A DNA stretch of 64,000 bases. Origin: Bacillus luti (lineage in GTDB: Bacteria; Bacillota; Bacilli; Bacillales; Bacillaceae_G). Where the stretch lies: positions 237,860-301,859 of the forward strand of contig NZ_MACI01000069.1 in NCBI RefSeq assembly GCF_001884105.1. The letters are read 5' to 3'. This document shows positions 17,649-26,923 of the stretch, piece after piece; the first letter of the stretch is position 1; each line of letters begins with the position of its first letter. The notes below the pieces were generated by a model. That model was given only the letters and a program-made list of their open reading frames with translations. It was not told the origin of the DNA and searched no databases. Made by a program: the position numbers and the translations under genes.

Positions 17649-17864
17649 TTATATATTTAGCTCTTTTTGCTTTTTGGTTTGTTTATGTCTATAAAGTAAT
17701 TTACGAGATGTTAGAGAAATCAGTAATAAAATCAGTATTAGTACTAAAATTTGTATAAATGATAAATCAAAATATTTAGCACCTGTAACAATTAAAAGAG
17801 TAGAAATCGTACCTTTTACAATGAAAAAAATAATAATCCATAATCCGCCTTTTTTCCAGTTCAT
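17649..17864 (-). CDS. Small two-helix membrane protein
   Basis: 71 aa when started at MNWKKGGLW, which has AGGAAGGGA upstream; the frame extends 11 codons further without support. Two hydrophobic segments (GGLWIIIFFIVKGTISTLLIV and IQILVLILILLLISL) and a basic tail (RHKQTKKQKEL). No family recognised. Confidence 0.6.
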   Translation of the reverse strand: MNWKKGGLWIIIFFIVKGTISTLLIVTGAKYFDLSFIQILVLILILLLISLTSRKLLYRHKQTKKQKELNI

Positions 17865-17897
17865 TTTTATTTTATCCCTTCCTGCGTTTAAATTCAT

Positions 17898-18306
17898 AAA
17901 AAGTCCGTGATAGTTCTTGAAAGTGACACCCTAACGGGATTCTATTACACTAATAAAAAAGTAAAATTTTTTCACAAAAATAATGTCCAATTAAATGTGA
18001 CGATTTCATATTAAATGAAAATGATATTCATTGTCAAATTTAGAGAGCGTTTTTAATTAGTCTTTTTTAATATTTTACTATCATTTTATATGAAGATGAC
18101 ATGAGTTTCGAAAAAGTATCTAATATAGGATGAATCTGCTACAGAGATTAAATAATAGAAATGGGTCCTACTACTTCACTAGTAAAAATGCTACATCTTA
18201 TATTACGTATATCTTTAATTTTTTGTTGTATTCCAGGAATTCCTGCTATTAAACCGACTTAAAGAGAATAACGTAAAATTGTCTTCGATTTCATTAAATT
18301 AAATAA
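17898..18306. other. Gene-poor stretch with an orphan Fur-like box
   Basis: No convincing gene. A 33-codon plus frame at 18161-18262 with no ribosome site may be chance or decay. The one clear signal is the Fur-type palindrome at 18017-18035. Confidence 0.5.
18017..18035. promoter_or_regulatory. Fur-box-like palindrome
   Basis: GAAAATGATATTCATTGTC matches the 19-bp consensus GATAATGATAATCATTATC at 16 positions. No iron gene follows on either strand, so it may control a lost gene or a small RNA. Confidence 0.5.
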
Positions 18307-18333
18307 AAAACCCGCGAATTATTCACGGGTTTT
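18307..18333 (-). terminator. Terminator of the DegV gene
   Basis: AAAACCCG/CGGGTTTT stem with an AT loop, ending just past the DegV stop. Confidence 0.85.
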
Positions 18334-18336
18334 ACT

Positions 18337-19143
18337 TTAATAACTAATCGCTATTGTTCCTTCACCCGCATGAACAGCAAATGAAATTGGTAATGGATAT
18401 AATTTGAAATCCATTTCAGGGAATGATTGTCTAATATCTGAAATCCATTCTTCCGCTCCATCTTTATCGTTGGCATGGAACATATGAAGTACTTTAGGTA
18501 ACTCTTTTTCCAGTTCACTTTTAATGTAATCTCTACATTTTTGGATTTTACGAACTTTCTTTTCAAGTAAAAGTTCTCCACTTTTCACTTCTAGTATTAA
18601 GTTGACACTTAATAAACTTCCAAGTAAAAATTGTACCCCTTTTACACGACCACTTGCATATAAACCTTTTAAGCTCTTTGGAAATACATAAAAAGGTCTT
18701 CTTTTTTCATCTACTAATGTTTTGTGTATATCTTGTAAAGTCATACCATCATTGTATAACGATTTCGCTTTTCTAATTAGTTCATCCATTGGATAACTTG
18801 TCGATTCACTATCTAACACAGTTAAAGGGAACCCTGCCATTTCTGCAGCAAGTTTCATATTTTGATAAGTTCCACTTACTTTCCCGCTAATAGCAACTGC
18901 AAATCCTTCTTCATATTCTTCTTTACATTTCGTAAATAACTCTACCATTTCCCCAATGTTAGGTTGTGATGTAGTGACAGTTTTACCTTCGTTTAACGCA
19001 GCATAGACGCGTTCACGTACACCTTCTTCACAATCTTTGTACGACACTCCATCAATAATAACTTCAATTGGTACAACAAAGTTATCTCCTTCTGTTATAA
19101 AACTCGCAGTTGTACTATCAGTAATCCAAGCAACACGCTTCAT
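18337..19143 (-). CDS. DegV-family fatty-acid-binding protein
   Basis: 268 aa. The N-terminal VAWITDSTTASF is the DegV lipid-headgroup loop; TTSQPNIGEM carries the second Thr-Ser contact, and VAISGKVSGTYQNMKLAAE the SGTYQ loop. Family members bind a fatty acid and, as FakB, present it to the kinase FakA for phospholipid synthesis. The characteristic C-terminal HAGEGTIAISY is present. Start ATG with GGAGG. Single gene. Confidence 0.88.
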   Translation of the reverse strand: MKRVAWITDSTTASFITEGDNFVVPIEVIIDGVSYKDCEEGVRERVYAALNEGKTVTTSQPNIGEMVELFTKCKEEYEEGFAVAISGKVSGTYQNMKLAAEMAGFPLTVLDSESTSYPMDELIRKAKSLYNDGMTLQDIHKTLVDEKRRPFYVFPKSLKGLYASGRVKGVQFLLGSLLSVNLILEVKSGELLLEKKVRKIQKCRDYIKSELEKELPKVLHMFHANDKDGAEEWISDIRQSFPEMDFKLYPLPISFAVHAGEGTIAISY

Positions 19144-19300
19144 GTTGTTCCTCCCTTAATTCAATTCCTCTTTTCTAATTTTTCTATATATTTATGTTAT
19201 GAAAAGAGAATATCCCTGTAATAGTAACAGGACTTTATAGTTTTGGCTATAGTAGATGAATATTAAATGTGAATATTTTTTGTCTATTTCACAAATAAAA

Positions 19301-19331
19301 AAGAAAATCAAGGAATTTGCTCGATTTTCTT
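19301..19331 (-). terminator. Terminator of the DUF3189 gene
   Basis: AAGAAAATC/GATTTTCTT stem 12 nt after the DUF3189 stop. Confidence 0.75.
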
Positions 19332-19342
19332 CTTATCATATA

Positions 19343-19849
19343 CTATTTAAAAGTTTCATTATCTAAAATTACAACATAATCATTCGTTAATCGTCCAGCT
19401 TCTTTTGTATAACTAACGAGCCGTTGTATGTTATCGCAGCAAATTTTCGCTCCCCATACGAGTAAAGGTACGCCGATAAAATCGATATGAAACCTTCTAG
19501 AAAATAGCCCGCCAAAAGTCATTGGTAAAGGCACTGTTGGTGATGTATTAGAAAAAACAATCTTTTCATGGCTTTGATAATGTTTTTGCAAAATCTCACC
19601 TAAATGCTTCATCGCAGGTACAACAACTTTTGATGCACCACATCCAATCGTATATACAGGGTGACCATTTTCGTCTATCCCATGAAAAATAATCTTCCCC
19701 ATATCTTCGGTTTTCAATTTATTGAAGTAATCTACATTTAAAATTTCTTCTTTCGTTAACTTACGATCCGTTGGTAATTTATTTAAATGATAGGCTGCAG
19801 CAAGTGAAGTTGTATGTGTGCCGCCGAAGTCTGTGTAAATGTATATCAT
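19343..19849 (-). CDS. DUF3189 protein
   Basis: 168 aa. YIYTDFGGTHTTSLAAAYHL at the start resembles a phosphate-binding loop of the DUF3189 family, followed by FHGIDENGHPVYTIGCG and VFSNTSPTVPLPMTFGG. These small Bacillus proteins are uncharacterised and are not thought to be enzymes of a known pathway. Cytosolic, no membrane segment. The upstream VanZ gene ends 104 nt away and may be co-transcribed. Confidence 0.72.
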   Translation of the reverse strand: MIYIYTDFGGTHTTSLAAAYHLNKLPTDRKLTKEEILNVDYFNKLKTEDMGKIIFHGIDENGHPVYTIGCGASKVVVPAMKHLGEILQKHYQSHEKIVFSNTSPTVPLPMTFGGLFSRRFHIDFIGVPLLVWGAKICCDNIQRLVSYTKEAGRLTNDYVVILDNETFK

Positions 19850-19953
19850 ATTATCATCCCTTGTTGTAAAAGTTCAATGTTAATTAGTATTACCGTTCAC
19901 AGTGTTGTTAAACACGGGATGAACTTATTTTAAATTTTATTTATCAATAAATT

Positions 19954-20568
19954 TCACATTTTAGCATTATTTTTCTCTAGCACTTGAATGTTAAATTTAG
20001 TAACTAACTTTAAAAAAACTTTATACATATAATATCCAAAAATAGAGCCTAGTACGTTGCATATTACATCATCAATATCTGTAATACGTCCCCATCCACT
20101 AAATAAAGACTCAAGTAATTGTAATAATTCAATACTAACTGATATAGCAAATCCTAATAAAATAGTGTTTTTGATCTTTTTATATGTATCCCATATAATT
20201 GGTGCTAAAAATCCTAGAGGCATTAATAATAAAATATTGCCTCCTACATTCCTTACGATTAGAGCAATCATGAATAAAGAATCCCCACCATAAGCACTTC
20301 CAATTTGATTGATATCTTTAATAATTGATTCAAAAGGGATAACATTAGCTGAACGACTAAGATTTAAAGCACTAGAAGGAAAACCTATTGGTAAAGGAAA
20401 TAAGGTTACGGCAACAACCATACAAATATATACTGCGAATAGACAACAAATAAATTCTGTCCACCAATTTACACGTTCTTTACTTATTACTCCAATTAAT
20501 ATAATTCGTACTATCAAATAACAGATAATCCCTAAAATGATACACACACTTCCGTTGATCATATGCAA
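19954..20568 (-). CDS. VanZ-family membrane protein
   Basis: About 204 aa with five membrane segments. The VanZ signature is GFAISVSIELLQLLESLFSGWGRITDIDDVICNVLGSIFGYYMYK near the C-terminus, including the conserved ELLQ and D-DVxxNxxGxxxG residues. VanZ of enterococci gives low-level teicoplanin resistance; chromosomal homologues are of unknown function. Start is uncertain: TTG at 20568 has AAGGGG 11 nt upstream, ATG at 20562 and 20589 are alternatives. Confidence 0.82.
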   Translation of the reverse strand: MHMINGSVCIILGIICYLIVRIILIGVISKERVNWWTEFICCLFAVYICMVVAVTLFPLPIGFPSSALNLSRSANVIPFESIIKDINQIGSAYGGDSLFMIALIVRNVGGNILLLMPLGFLAPIIWDTYKKIKNTILLGFAISVSIELLQLLESLFSGWGRITDIDDVICNVLGSIFGYYMYKVFLKLVTKFNIQVLEKNNAKM

Positions 20569-20695
20569 ACTGTTAACACACCCCTTCATATTATTATTTT
20601 TATATTACTGAAAAAACTTTAATCTGTAAATTTGATTAATTAAATGTTTTTATGTTTGTAAATTTGGATTTTATTATCTTTAATTTTCATGATAG

Positions 20696-20730
20696 AAAAC
20701 CATCATTTTGTAAATAAAATGATGGTTTTT
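20696..20730 (-). terminator. Terminator of the serine hydrolase gene
   Basis: AAAACCATCATTTT/AAAATGATGGTTTT perfect 14-bp stem, 17 nt past the stop. Confidence 0.85.
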
Positions 20731-20746
20731 AAAAGTATTTGTACAA

Positions 20747-21772
20747 TTAAAAAGCTTGTTCTATTTCTCCCATTATTTTTTCAGGTCCCGCTCCTTTATT
20801 CGAAGGAATAACTAATGTAATTCCCAAATCTGGATATACAGCAGAGCGAAAACTGACGCCTGGATCATAGCCCATCACATGATATTTAAAAACATTGTTT
20901 TGTCTAGTTTCAATCCATATTCCGTAACCATAAAACTGATTATTTTTCACTTGAATGTGAGGTTTTAAAAGTAACTCTGTATATTCTTTGCTTATTACTT
21001 CATAGTTAAATAATGCTTCCCATAACCTCAGCATGTCTGGCGCAGTAATAAAAGCACCACCATCAGAACCTCCTTTTATTGGTATAGAGTATGCATTTGT
21101 TCTCCATGTTTGTTTATTTACATCTTTTATATATCCGAGAGCTGTGTGTCTTGGTAATCTATCTAAAGAGAAATAGCCAGAATCATTCATACCTATTGGA
21201 ATGAATATGTTCTTTTCTATATATTCCGTGAAAGTGAGACCTGTTTGTTCTTCTATAATTAATCCAAGTATGATAAACCCTGCATTATTATAGTGAAACT
21301 TACTTCCTGGTGCAAACATCATATTACTATTTTGGAATAATGATAAAAAGTCTCGTAAACTTTTTAAAAGATACATTGGAGTTTGTTTCCAAAGGTCCTC
21401 AAAGTTCTCCATGATACTTTCATCAAAATAATCTGGAATACCCGAACTATGCGTTAAAAGATGATGTACTGTAATATTTTCATTGAAGTTTGGAAATTCA
21501 ATACTTAAACAATCCTTTAACTTTGTATGAAAAGTAATCACATCTCTTTCAACAAGTTGGCAGATGCCAATAGCAGTGAAAATTTTACACCCTGAGGCAA
21601 TTCCGAATCTTGTTTGTAGTGTATTATTTATACATTCACTTTTGTTTGCGTAACCAAATGCTTTTTCATAGACTAATTCTTTTTCTTTTTTTATTAAAAC
21701 TACTCCAGAGAAATCTATTTTCTTATGAATATCTTTTATAATTTTATCCACTTCATTTTTTATTTTTATCAC
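20747..21772 (-). CDS. Serine hydrolase, beta-lactamase-related family
   Basis: 341 aa. SxxK is SGCK at about 60-63, and the Tyr motif is YNN (FHYNNAGF), so both catalytic motifs are present; HGxG region reads YHVMGYDPGVSF. HLLTHSSGIPDYFDE is typical of the EstB/DD-peptidase-like branch. No signal peptide, so a cytosolic esterase or peptidase is more likely than wall cleavage. GTG start at 21772 with GGTGG five bases away. Confidence 0.78.
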   Translation of the reverse strand: MIKIKNEVDKIIKDIHKKIDFSGVVLIKKEKELVYEKAFGYANKSECINNTLQTRFGIASGCKIFTAIGICQLVERDVITFHTKLKDCLSIEFPNFNENITVHHLLTHSSGIPDYFDESIMENFEDLWKQTPMYLLKSLRDFLSLFQNSNMMFAPGSKFHYNNAGFIILGLIIEEQTGLTFTEYIEKNIFIPIGMNDSGYFSLDRLPRHTALGYIKDVNKQTWRTNAYSIPIKGGSDGGAFITAPDMLRLWEALFNYEVISKEYTELLLKPHIQVKNNQFYGYGIWIETRQNNVFKYHVMGYDPGVSFRSAVYPDLGITLVIPSNKGAGPEKIMGEIEQAF

Positions 21773-21881
21773 GACAACCACCCTTATCTTTGATATTGTT
21801 CTTTCCCCTTATTATTTTTCCATATAAAGGGGAAAGAACCTTCTTATTGAATACGATAAATTGTTAATGAGAACACAAAAT

Positions 21882-23120
21882 TCATTTCGAATTTATTGAT
21901 TCAGTAGAATACACCTTAGATTGTGATGGTAATAAAGTAAACACACACAATATGATAGTAATAAATAACATTATTAATGATCCTACAATAACTACAAGTT
22001 GTATAGAAATAGCTTGAGTTGCAACGCCGAACAAAATCGTTGCAACAATAGTTATTACCGCGATTAATAGCCCATATATACTTCCAATCCGTCCCATCAT
22101 ATGAACAGGAACGTTATTTTGGTAAAAGGTATAAAACCCTGTATTTGCATATGCCATAGCGAAAGATAAAATAAAAAATCCGATAGCAGCTATTAAAAAC
22201 TCATTTGAAAAAGCATAAAATAAATAACCGATTGCAATGAATAATGATCCTATTCCAATTAAAAATGAAGGTGCTATTTTTTTTGATAAAATTGTATTTG
22301 TAATGGCACCTAATATATAGCCTGCTCCAGCTATACTAACTAAAAAACCATATTCACTATCTGTTAATAGTAATACCTCTTTTGCAAACGATAGTTCAAG
22401 TGAATCAGTAGCGGTTGCTAATACGATTATGCATTGAAATAAGAAGTAGATATATACGACATACACATGTTTTCTACTAAAGTTTATAACAGCCCTCCAA
22501 TCTTTTCTTAATACAGTAAGGGATAATGTGTTACTAGTCGTATCCAAATCTTCTTTCTTATCAAGGTTAGGCAGTAGCAGTGTAATGGCTCCTGATATAA
22601 GAAAGGCAGTAGCATTTATATAAATAGCAAACTCTGGTGTACTCGCAAATAATAGTACCCCCGCTACCGCCGGACCAATTAAAAATGCACCAGATCCTAT
22701 TAAGGTACGCAGTGAGTTAAAACGTTGTCTTTGCTCTACTGGTATTAATTTCGTCATATATGTCATAGCAGTCGGTTCAAAAATCGCACTAGCCATGCTT
22801 ATAACAAATACTAAGGAATAAACACTCCAAAGGGATGGAACTAATGGTAAAATGGCGATTAATATTGCACGAAATATATCAAGGTGAATCATTAATTTTC
22901 GTTTATTTAAACGATCAATCATACTTCCTGACCAAGCGTTTGTGAATAGAGCGGCTACTGGTTTTATTACATATAAAATTGCAACAGCTAAGGCTGATCC
23001 ACCCATATTATAGACAAGTATATTCAGTGCTATTAAGTAAATCCATGCACCTAAATTCGCAATGCCAACTCCGGATAGTAGTAATAAAGGATATTTCCAA
23101 TCTTTAAGTACGTATTTCAT
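21882..23120 (-). CDS. MFS exporter (MFS_3/BacE-like) under T-box control
   Basis: 412 aa with 12 membrane helices. Loop motif SGSMIDRLNKRKLMIHLDIFRA, helix-4 segment IFEPTAMTYMTKLIPVEQRQRFNSLR and VPVHMMGRIGSIYGLLIAV are typical of the MFS_3 family that includes BacE-type and macrolide exporters. A T-box riboswitch with its own terminator precedes it, so expression rises when a particular tRNA is uncharged; an amino-acid-linked substrate is implied. GGGGGCC ribosome site. Confidence 0.85.
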   Translation of the reverse strand: MKYVLKDWKYPLLLLSGVGIANLGAWIYLIALNILVYNMGGSALAVAILYVIKPVAALFTNAWSGSMIDRLNKRKLMIHLDIFRAILIAILPLVPSLWSVYSLVFVISMASAIFEPTAMTYMTKLIPVEQRQRFNSLRTLIGSGAFLIGPAVAGVLLFASTPEFAIYINATAFLISGAITLLLPNLDKKEDLDTTSNTLSLTVLRKDWRAVINFSRKHVYVVYIYFLFQCIIVLATATDSLELSFAKEVLLLTDSEYGFLVSIAGAGYILGAITNTILSKKIAPSFLIGIGSLFIAIGYLFYAFSNEFLIAAIGFFILSFAMAYANTGFYTFYQNNVPVHMMGRIGSIYGLLIAVITIVATILFGVATQAISIQLVVIVGSLIMLFITIILCVFTLLPSQSKVYSTESINSK

Positions 23121-23156
23121 TTCAGGCCCCCGCTTTCCAAATGGTTTTAAAGCAAT

Positions 23157-23441
23157 AAAAAAATCTCACCCCCAAGACTTTTAGTCTTAGGGACGAGATT
23201 TATCATCGCGGTGCCACCCTAGTTTATTAATATGTCGCCATATTAACCTTATCAGGTACTGCATTGTTTTCATGCTTATACCTTATCTCTATAACGGGAG
23301 CTCCCGTCACACCACCCCCTAATAAAAGGTTCCGATGCGCTGCTCAGAGGCTTGGTTCAATAAAGAATTTTTGCTCCTTTTCAGCTAAATGGAGCTCTCT
23401 GTGAAAAATTCATTTTATTTACTCTTCTCTTCACTGCATTT
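23157..23441 (-). promoter_or_regulatory. T-box riboswitch before the MFS gene
   Basis: The conserved T-box AGGGTGGCACCGCG is exact at 23207-23220 on the minus strand. A stem I is closed by AATGCAGTGA and the GCGCATC region, and the terminator (23157-23203) has a G-rich stem and T run ahead of the MFS start at 23120. The specifier loop reads GAACCAAG on its 3' side; the codon is ambiguous between CAA (Gln), CCA (Pro) and ACC (Thr). Confidence 0.9.
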
Positions 23442-23576
23442 GATTTTTTCCATATTATCACAGTTCTATATAACTGTAAATAAAGAATAATCTGTCAATT
23501 GGAATTATGTCAACATTACTGTTCTTGTTTATTATTTTTTCTAAAAATTACGGTGCGTGAAATTACTTGTACTGTT

Positions 23577-23604
23577 AAAAAAGAGCCTACTGTATCTAGG
23601 CCCT
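23577..23604 (-). terminator. Terminator of the PASTA PBP gene
   Basis: GAGCCTA/TAGGCCC arms with a T run on the minus strand, 15 nt after the PBP stop. Confidence 0.7.
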
Positions 23605-23618
23605 TCAAAGTGTCGGAA

Positions 23619-25757
23619 TTAATTTGTATTCGCATCTGCTAACGGTTGCAGTGGGGGTTCTAATTCTATTTTTAATGCATCGCCTTCTTGTATAACTTGT
23701 CCCTTTTCAATACTTTGATTCGTTACATAACCCGTACCTGAAGTTTTCAAATCTAATTTTAATAGTTTAGAGAAATACATAACATCACGCATTGACCAAC
23801 CTTGTAAATTTGGCATTTTTGCATTATTCCCTAATAAGAATAAACGATCCCCTTCGCTCATCACTTCACCAGACTGTGGATATTGCTTTATTATCTTACC
23901 TTCTCCTAAAATTACTGGCTGAAGTTTCTTTTTTTCTACACTGTTCTCAACTGTATCCATCGTTTGGTTAACATAATTTTGTACTTTTATTTGAGATTGT
24001 TTCGTTGTGTCTGCCATTTGTTTGTCAGTATATGGTTTCACCTTTAAATATTCGAGACTATTTTTCATAACTGGTTTAAAGATTTCAGCAAGAGGCTGAG
24101 CTCCATACTCGTCACCCTTTAATTTCGGTTGTTTAATAGCTAAATATACAATTATCTCGGGGTCATCAATCGGAGCCATTCCTAAAAATGAAAAAATATA
24201 ATTTTCTTTACCTTCCATATATCGTCCATTTTCAGGATTCGGAATTTGAGCTGTTCCTGTTTTACCACCAATCGGATAACCATCTACTTTATACATTGTA
24301 CCAGTTCCTTTTGAAGATATAATAACACGCTCCATTAAGTTTCTTACCTTCTCTGCTGTTTCTTTTTTTATCGGACTCCCAATTTCTTTCGGTTTATTTT
24401 CCATAATAACTTGTTTGTTTGTTGGATTTACAACTTTGTCGACAATATATGGTTTCATCATTTTCCCGTCATTCGCTATTGCGGTAGCTGCTTGGATTAA
24501 TTGAATAGGCGTTACAGTAGAACCTTGGCCGAAAGAAGTAGTAACTTGTTGAATTTGTGTGTTTAATAATAAAGTATTTTTACTTTCACCAGGTAAATCT
24601 ATTCCGGTTTTTTGATTAAATCCAAACTTATTCATATATTGCTTAAATTTATCTGGTTTCAGTAACTGATCTTCTAAAATAGAAAAAGCTACATTTGATG
24701 ATCTTTCAAAACCTTCATCAAATGTAATAGATCCCCACCCAAATCCACCATTATGATCTTTTATATCAGATGAACCAACAGAATATTTACCTGATTGAAA
24801 ATATTCTTTTCCGTTATATACACCTTCATTAATGGCAGCAGCAAGCGTAAACACTTTCATTGTTGAACCTGGTTCATATGCGTTTGCAATTGGATCATTT
24901 AAAAAATACTCTATATCACCTTTATTAGGATTAAAACTAGGCTTGCTAGACATCCCTAAAACTTTCCCTGTCTTTGGATCTGCAATGATTCCTATTAACA
25001 TAGAAGGATCATAGTGCTCTTGTGCTTTGTTCATCGCTTCTTCTAAAAATCCATTAATTTGTTTATCAAGTGTAAGATATACATTATTTCCATTTTTAGC
25101 AGTCTCTATTTTTCTAATATCATTTGTAAGCGGAATACCTTTTTGTGAACCTACATATTCTATATTCCCGTTTGTAGAGCGTAAATATTTATCCAAACTT
25201 TTTTCAAGTCCAAATTTCCCTTCTGTATTTCCTTTATCGTCAGGTCTAGCAAATCCGAGTATATAGGATGCAAAATCTTCATTTGTATATACTCTTGCTT
25301 TTTCTGTCCTAAAAGAAACCCCCGGTATTTTCAGTTTTTTTATTTCATCCTTCATTTCTCTAGATAAATTCCGGCCAATTTTTCCGATTTCAACTTGAGT
25401 ACGTCCCTCATGAAAGTTTTTTATTATTTCTTCTTTATCAATTTCAAGCGCATCAGCTAATCTCCCTGCAGTTTCATCTTTATTTATTACTTTATCTTTT
25501 CCTTTTAAATTCACAACAACACGGTACGTTGTGGAATCTTGAACTAGCACCTTTCCAGTTTGATCATAAATTGTGCCACGATTCGCTTCTAAAACACCAT
25601 TTTTATTGTGTTGTTCATTCGCAAGATCTTTTACATCAACATTTTGTATGACCCCTACTGCTTGAATGTAAAAAAAACGTAAAAGCATAGTAAGAAACAA
25701 AATAATAAAAACAATCATCATATACCTTGCGCCTTTATTTGTTTGAAGTTTATGCAT
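23619..25757 (-). CDS. Class B penicillin-binding protein with a PASTA domain (PBP2B/SpoVD type)
   Basis: 712 aa. A short cytoplasmic start and one membrane anchor (MMIVFIILFLTMLLRFFYI) precede the dimerisation domain, with RGTIYDQTG as its first motif. The transpeptidase domain has STMK at 298-301, SSN at 353-355 and KTGTA near residue 500. The tail carries a PASTA-like segment starting MPNLQGWSMRDVMYFSKLL. It cross-links peptidoglycan outside the membrane and is a target of beta-lactams. The architecture resembles PBP2B or SpoVD, but it lies outside the dcw cluster, so it is an additional PBP. Monocistronic. Confidence 0.9.
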   Translation of the reverse strand: MHKLQTNKGARYMMIVFIILFLTMLLRFFYIQAVGVIQNVDVKDLANEQHNKNGVLEANRGTIYDQTGKVLVQDSTTYRVVVNLKGKDKVINKDETAGRLADALEIDKEEIIKNFHEGRTQVEIGKIGRNLSREMKDEIKKLKIPGVSFRTEKARVYTNEDFASYILGFARPDDKGNTEGKFGLEKSLDKYLRSTNGNIEYVGSQKGIPLTNDIRKIETAKNGNNVYLTLDKQINGFLEEAMNKAQEHYDPSMLIGIIADPKTGKVLGMSSKPSFNPNKGDIEYFLNDPIANAYEPGSTMKVFTLAAAINEGVYNGKEYFQSGKYSVGSSDIKDHNGGFGWGSITFDEGFERSSNVAFSILEDQLLKPDKFKQYMNKFGFNQKTGIDLPGESKNTLLLNTQIQQVTTSFGQGSTVTPIQLIQAATAIANDGKMMKPYIVDKVVNPTNKQVIMENKPKEIGSPIKKETAEKVRNLMERVIISSKGTGTMYKVDGYPIGGKTGTAQIPNPENGRYMEGKENYIFSFLGMAPIDDPEIIVYLAIKQPKLKGDEYGAQPLAEIFKPVMKNSLEYLKVKPYTDKQMADTTKQSQIKVQNYVNQTMDTVENSVEKKKLQPVILGEGKIIKQYPQSGEVMSEGDRLFLLGNNAKMPNLQGWSMRDVMYFSKLLKLDLKTSGTGYVTNQSIEKGQVIQEGDALKIELEPPLQPLADANTN

Positions 25758-25990
25758 ACTTTTCTCCTTTCTTTTTTAATTGATCAATGCAAAGATGCGC
25801 TTTAAAATATGTAGTTTTTGCTTTCGATAATATATGTTTCGAAGTTTTCTTTTTAATTCCTTTAAAACAATGTAAAACTAGTTTTTGTTATTTTCGCTTT
25901 TGATTTATTTAAATTTTTAGAATACAGTACGTGAAATTTAAGGATATTCATTCTTTTTAACCTTGCTGCAGTATATTCAATCTTGTCTAC
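25758..25990. other. Promoter region of the PASTA PBP
   Basis: A purine-rich AGGAGAAA ribosome site immediately precedes the PBP gene. Nothing else recognised. Confidence 0.35.
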
Positions 25991-25993
25991 AAT

Positions 25994-26030
25994 AAAAAAA
26001 ATCCCCTTCTGAATCTTCAAAGGGAATTTT
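25994..26030 (-). terminator. Terminator of the BcrC-like gene
   Basis: AAATCCCCTT/AAGGGAATTT imperfect stem followed by a long T run on the minus strand, 33 nt after the stop codon. Confidence 0.75.
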
Positions 26031-26062
26031 TCACCAAACCTATAAATCGTTAGTTATAAAAT

Positions 26063-26662
26063 TTAAGCTACATGGTTATATTTCTCTAAAAAAGGAATTC
26101 GTTTCGCAACGAGTGCATACATTTTGAAAACAAGTTTTGCGATTGGTTTAAATATACGTTTTTTCTGCAACAATAAACTACTTGTTATAATTGTTATTAC
26201 AGCTGCACCGATTACATCTAAAGGAAAATGAACACCTACATACAACCGTGATATACAAACTAAAACCGCCCATACAAGTGCAATATATCTTAACTTTTCT
26301 CCTCTAAGAATAAATATGAATGCGATCGATAATACAAGTACAGAATGATCACTTACAAATGATGAGTTTTCTGCATGAGGTACTAGTTGATTTACATCAT
26401 GTGATACAAAAGGACGTGGATGATAATATACTACATGTATAATAACATTTACTAGTAACGCAATTATTACTGAAAGTGTCGTATATAACACTGTATATTG
26501 TTTCCTTATCGCATTCTCTTTCTTGCCGTTATGAAACCATAAAATAAACATGAATAGAATAGCCACATATGCAGCGCTATTTGTAATAGCAACCATTACC
26601 TTATCTAAGAGCATAGATGTGCCCGCTAAATTATTTATCCATTGAAATACTGTGTAATTCAC
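26063..26662 (-). CDS. bcrC: PAP2-family undecaprenyl-diphosphatase (BcrC-like)
   Basis: 199 aa with five to six membrane segments. The PAP2 phosphatase motifs are YYHPRPF (C1 Arg-Pro), SFVSDHSVLV (C2 Ser-His) and SRLYVGVHFPLD (C3 Arg, nucleophile-partner His and Asp). This enzyme recycles undecaprenyl pyrophosphate on the outer side of the membrane and gives bacitracin tolerance in relatives. The C2 motif has Val where BcrC often has Pro. The N-terminus NYTVFQWINNLAGTSMLLD matches BcrC. Symbol refers to similarity only. Confidence 0.85.
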   Translation of the reverse strand: MNYTVFQWINNLAGTSMLLDKVMVAITNSAAYVAILFMFILWFHNGKKENAIRKQYTVLYTTLSVIIALLVNVIIHVVYYHPRPFVSHDVNQLVPHAENSSFVSDHSVLVLSIAFIFILRGEKLRYIALVWAVLVCISRLYVGVHFPLDVIGAAVITIITSSLLLQKKRIFKPIAKLVFKMYALVAKRIPFLEKYNHVA

Positions 26663-26923
26663 ATTACTCTCTCCTTATAATTTCTTGTTTTACTTGAAAT
26701 AAAGATACAAGTTTACTTGATTTACACAGTATACAACATTTACACACATTTAAATTTCCACTTTATTTATTTTACTATTTTTCATTTGACAATTATGTAA
26801 CTATTTACATGTATTAAAGATATATAGAGTTGAAAAACCTTTTAATTTAAACGATCCACAAACTATAAGTGTATATATTACATAACATATCCATATAAAA
26901 ACATTAGTTATTAAATCATATTT

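Noticed and set aside
18161-18262. 33-aa plus frame after the Fur-like box
   Set aside because: No ribosome site and no recognisable family; kept only as part of the intergenic note.
21798-21838. GTTCTTTCCCCTT/AAGGGGAAAGAAC hairpin
   Set aside because: Strong stem but no T run on either strand; not called a terminator. It could be a processing or attenuation site between the MFS and hydrolase genes.
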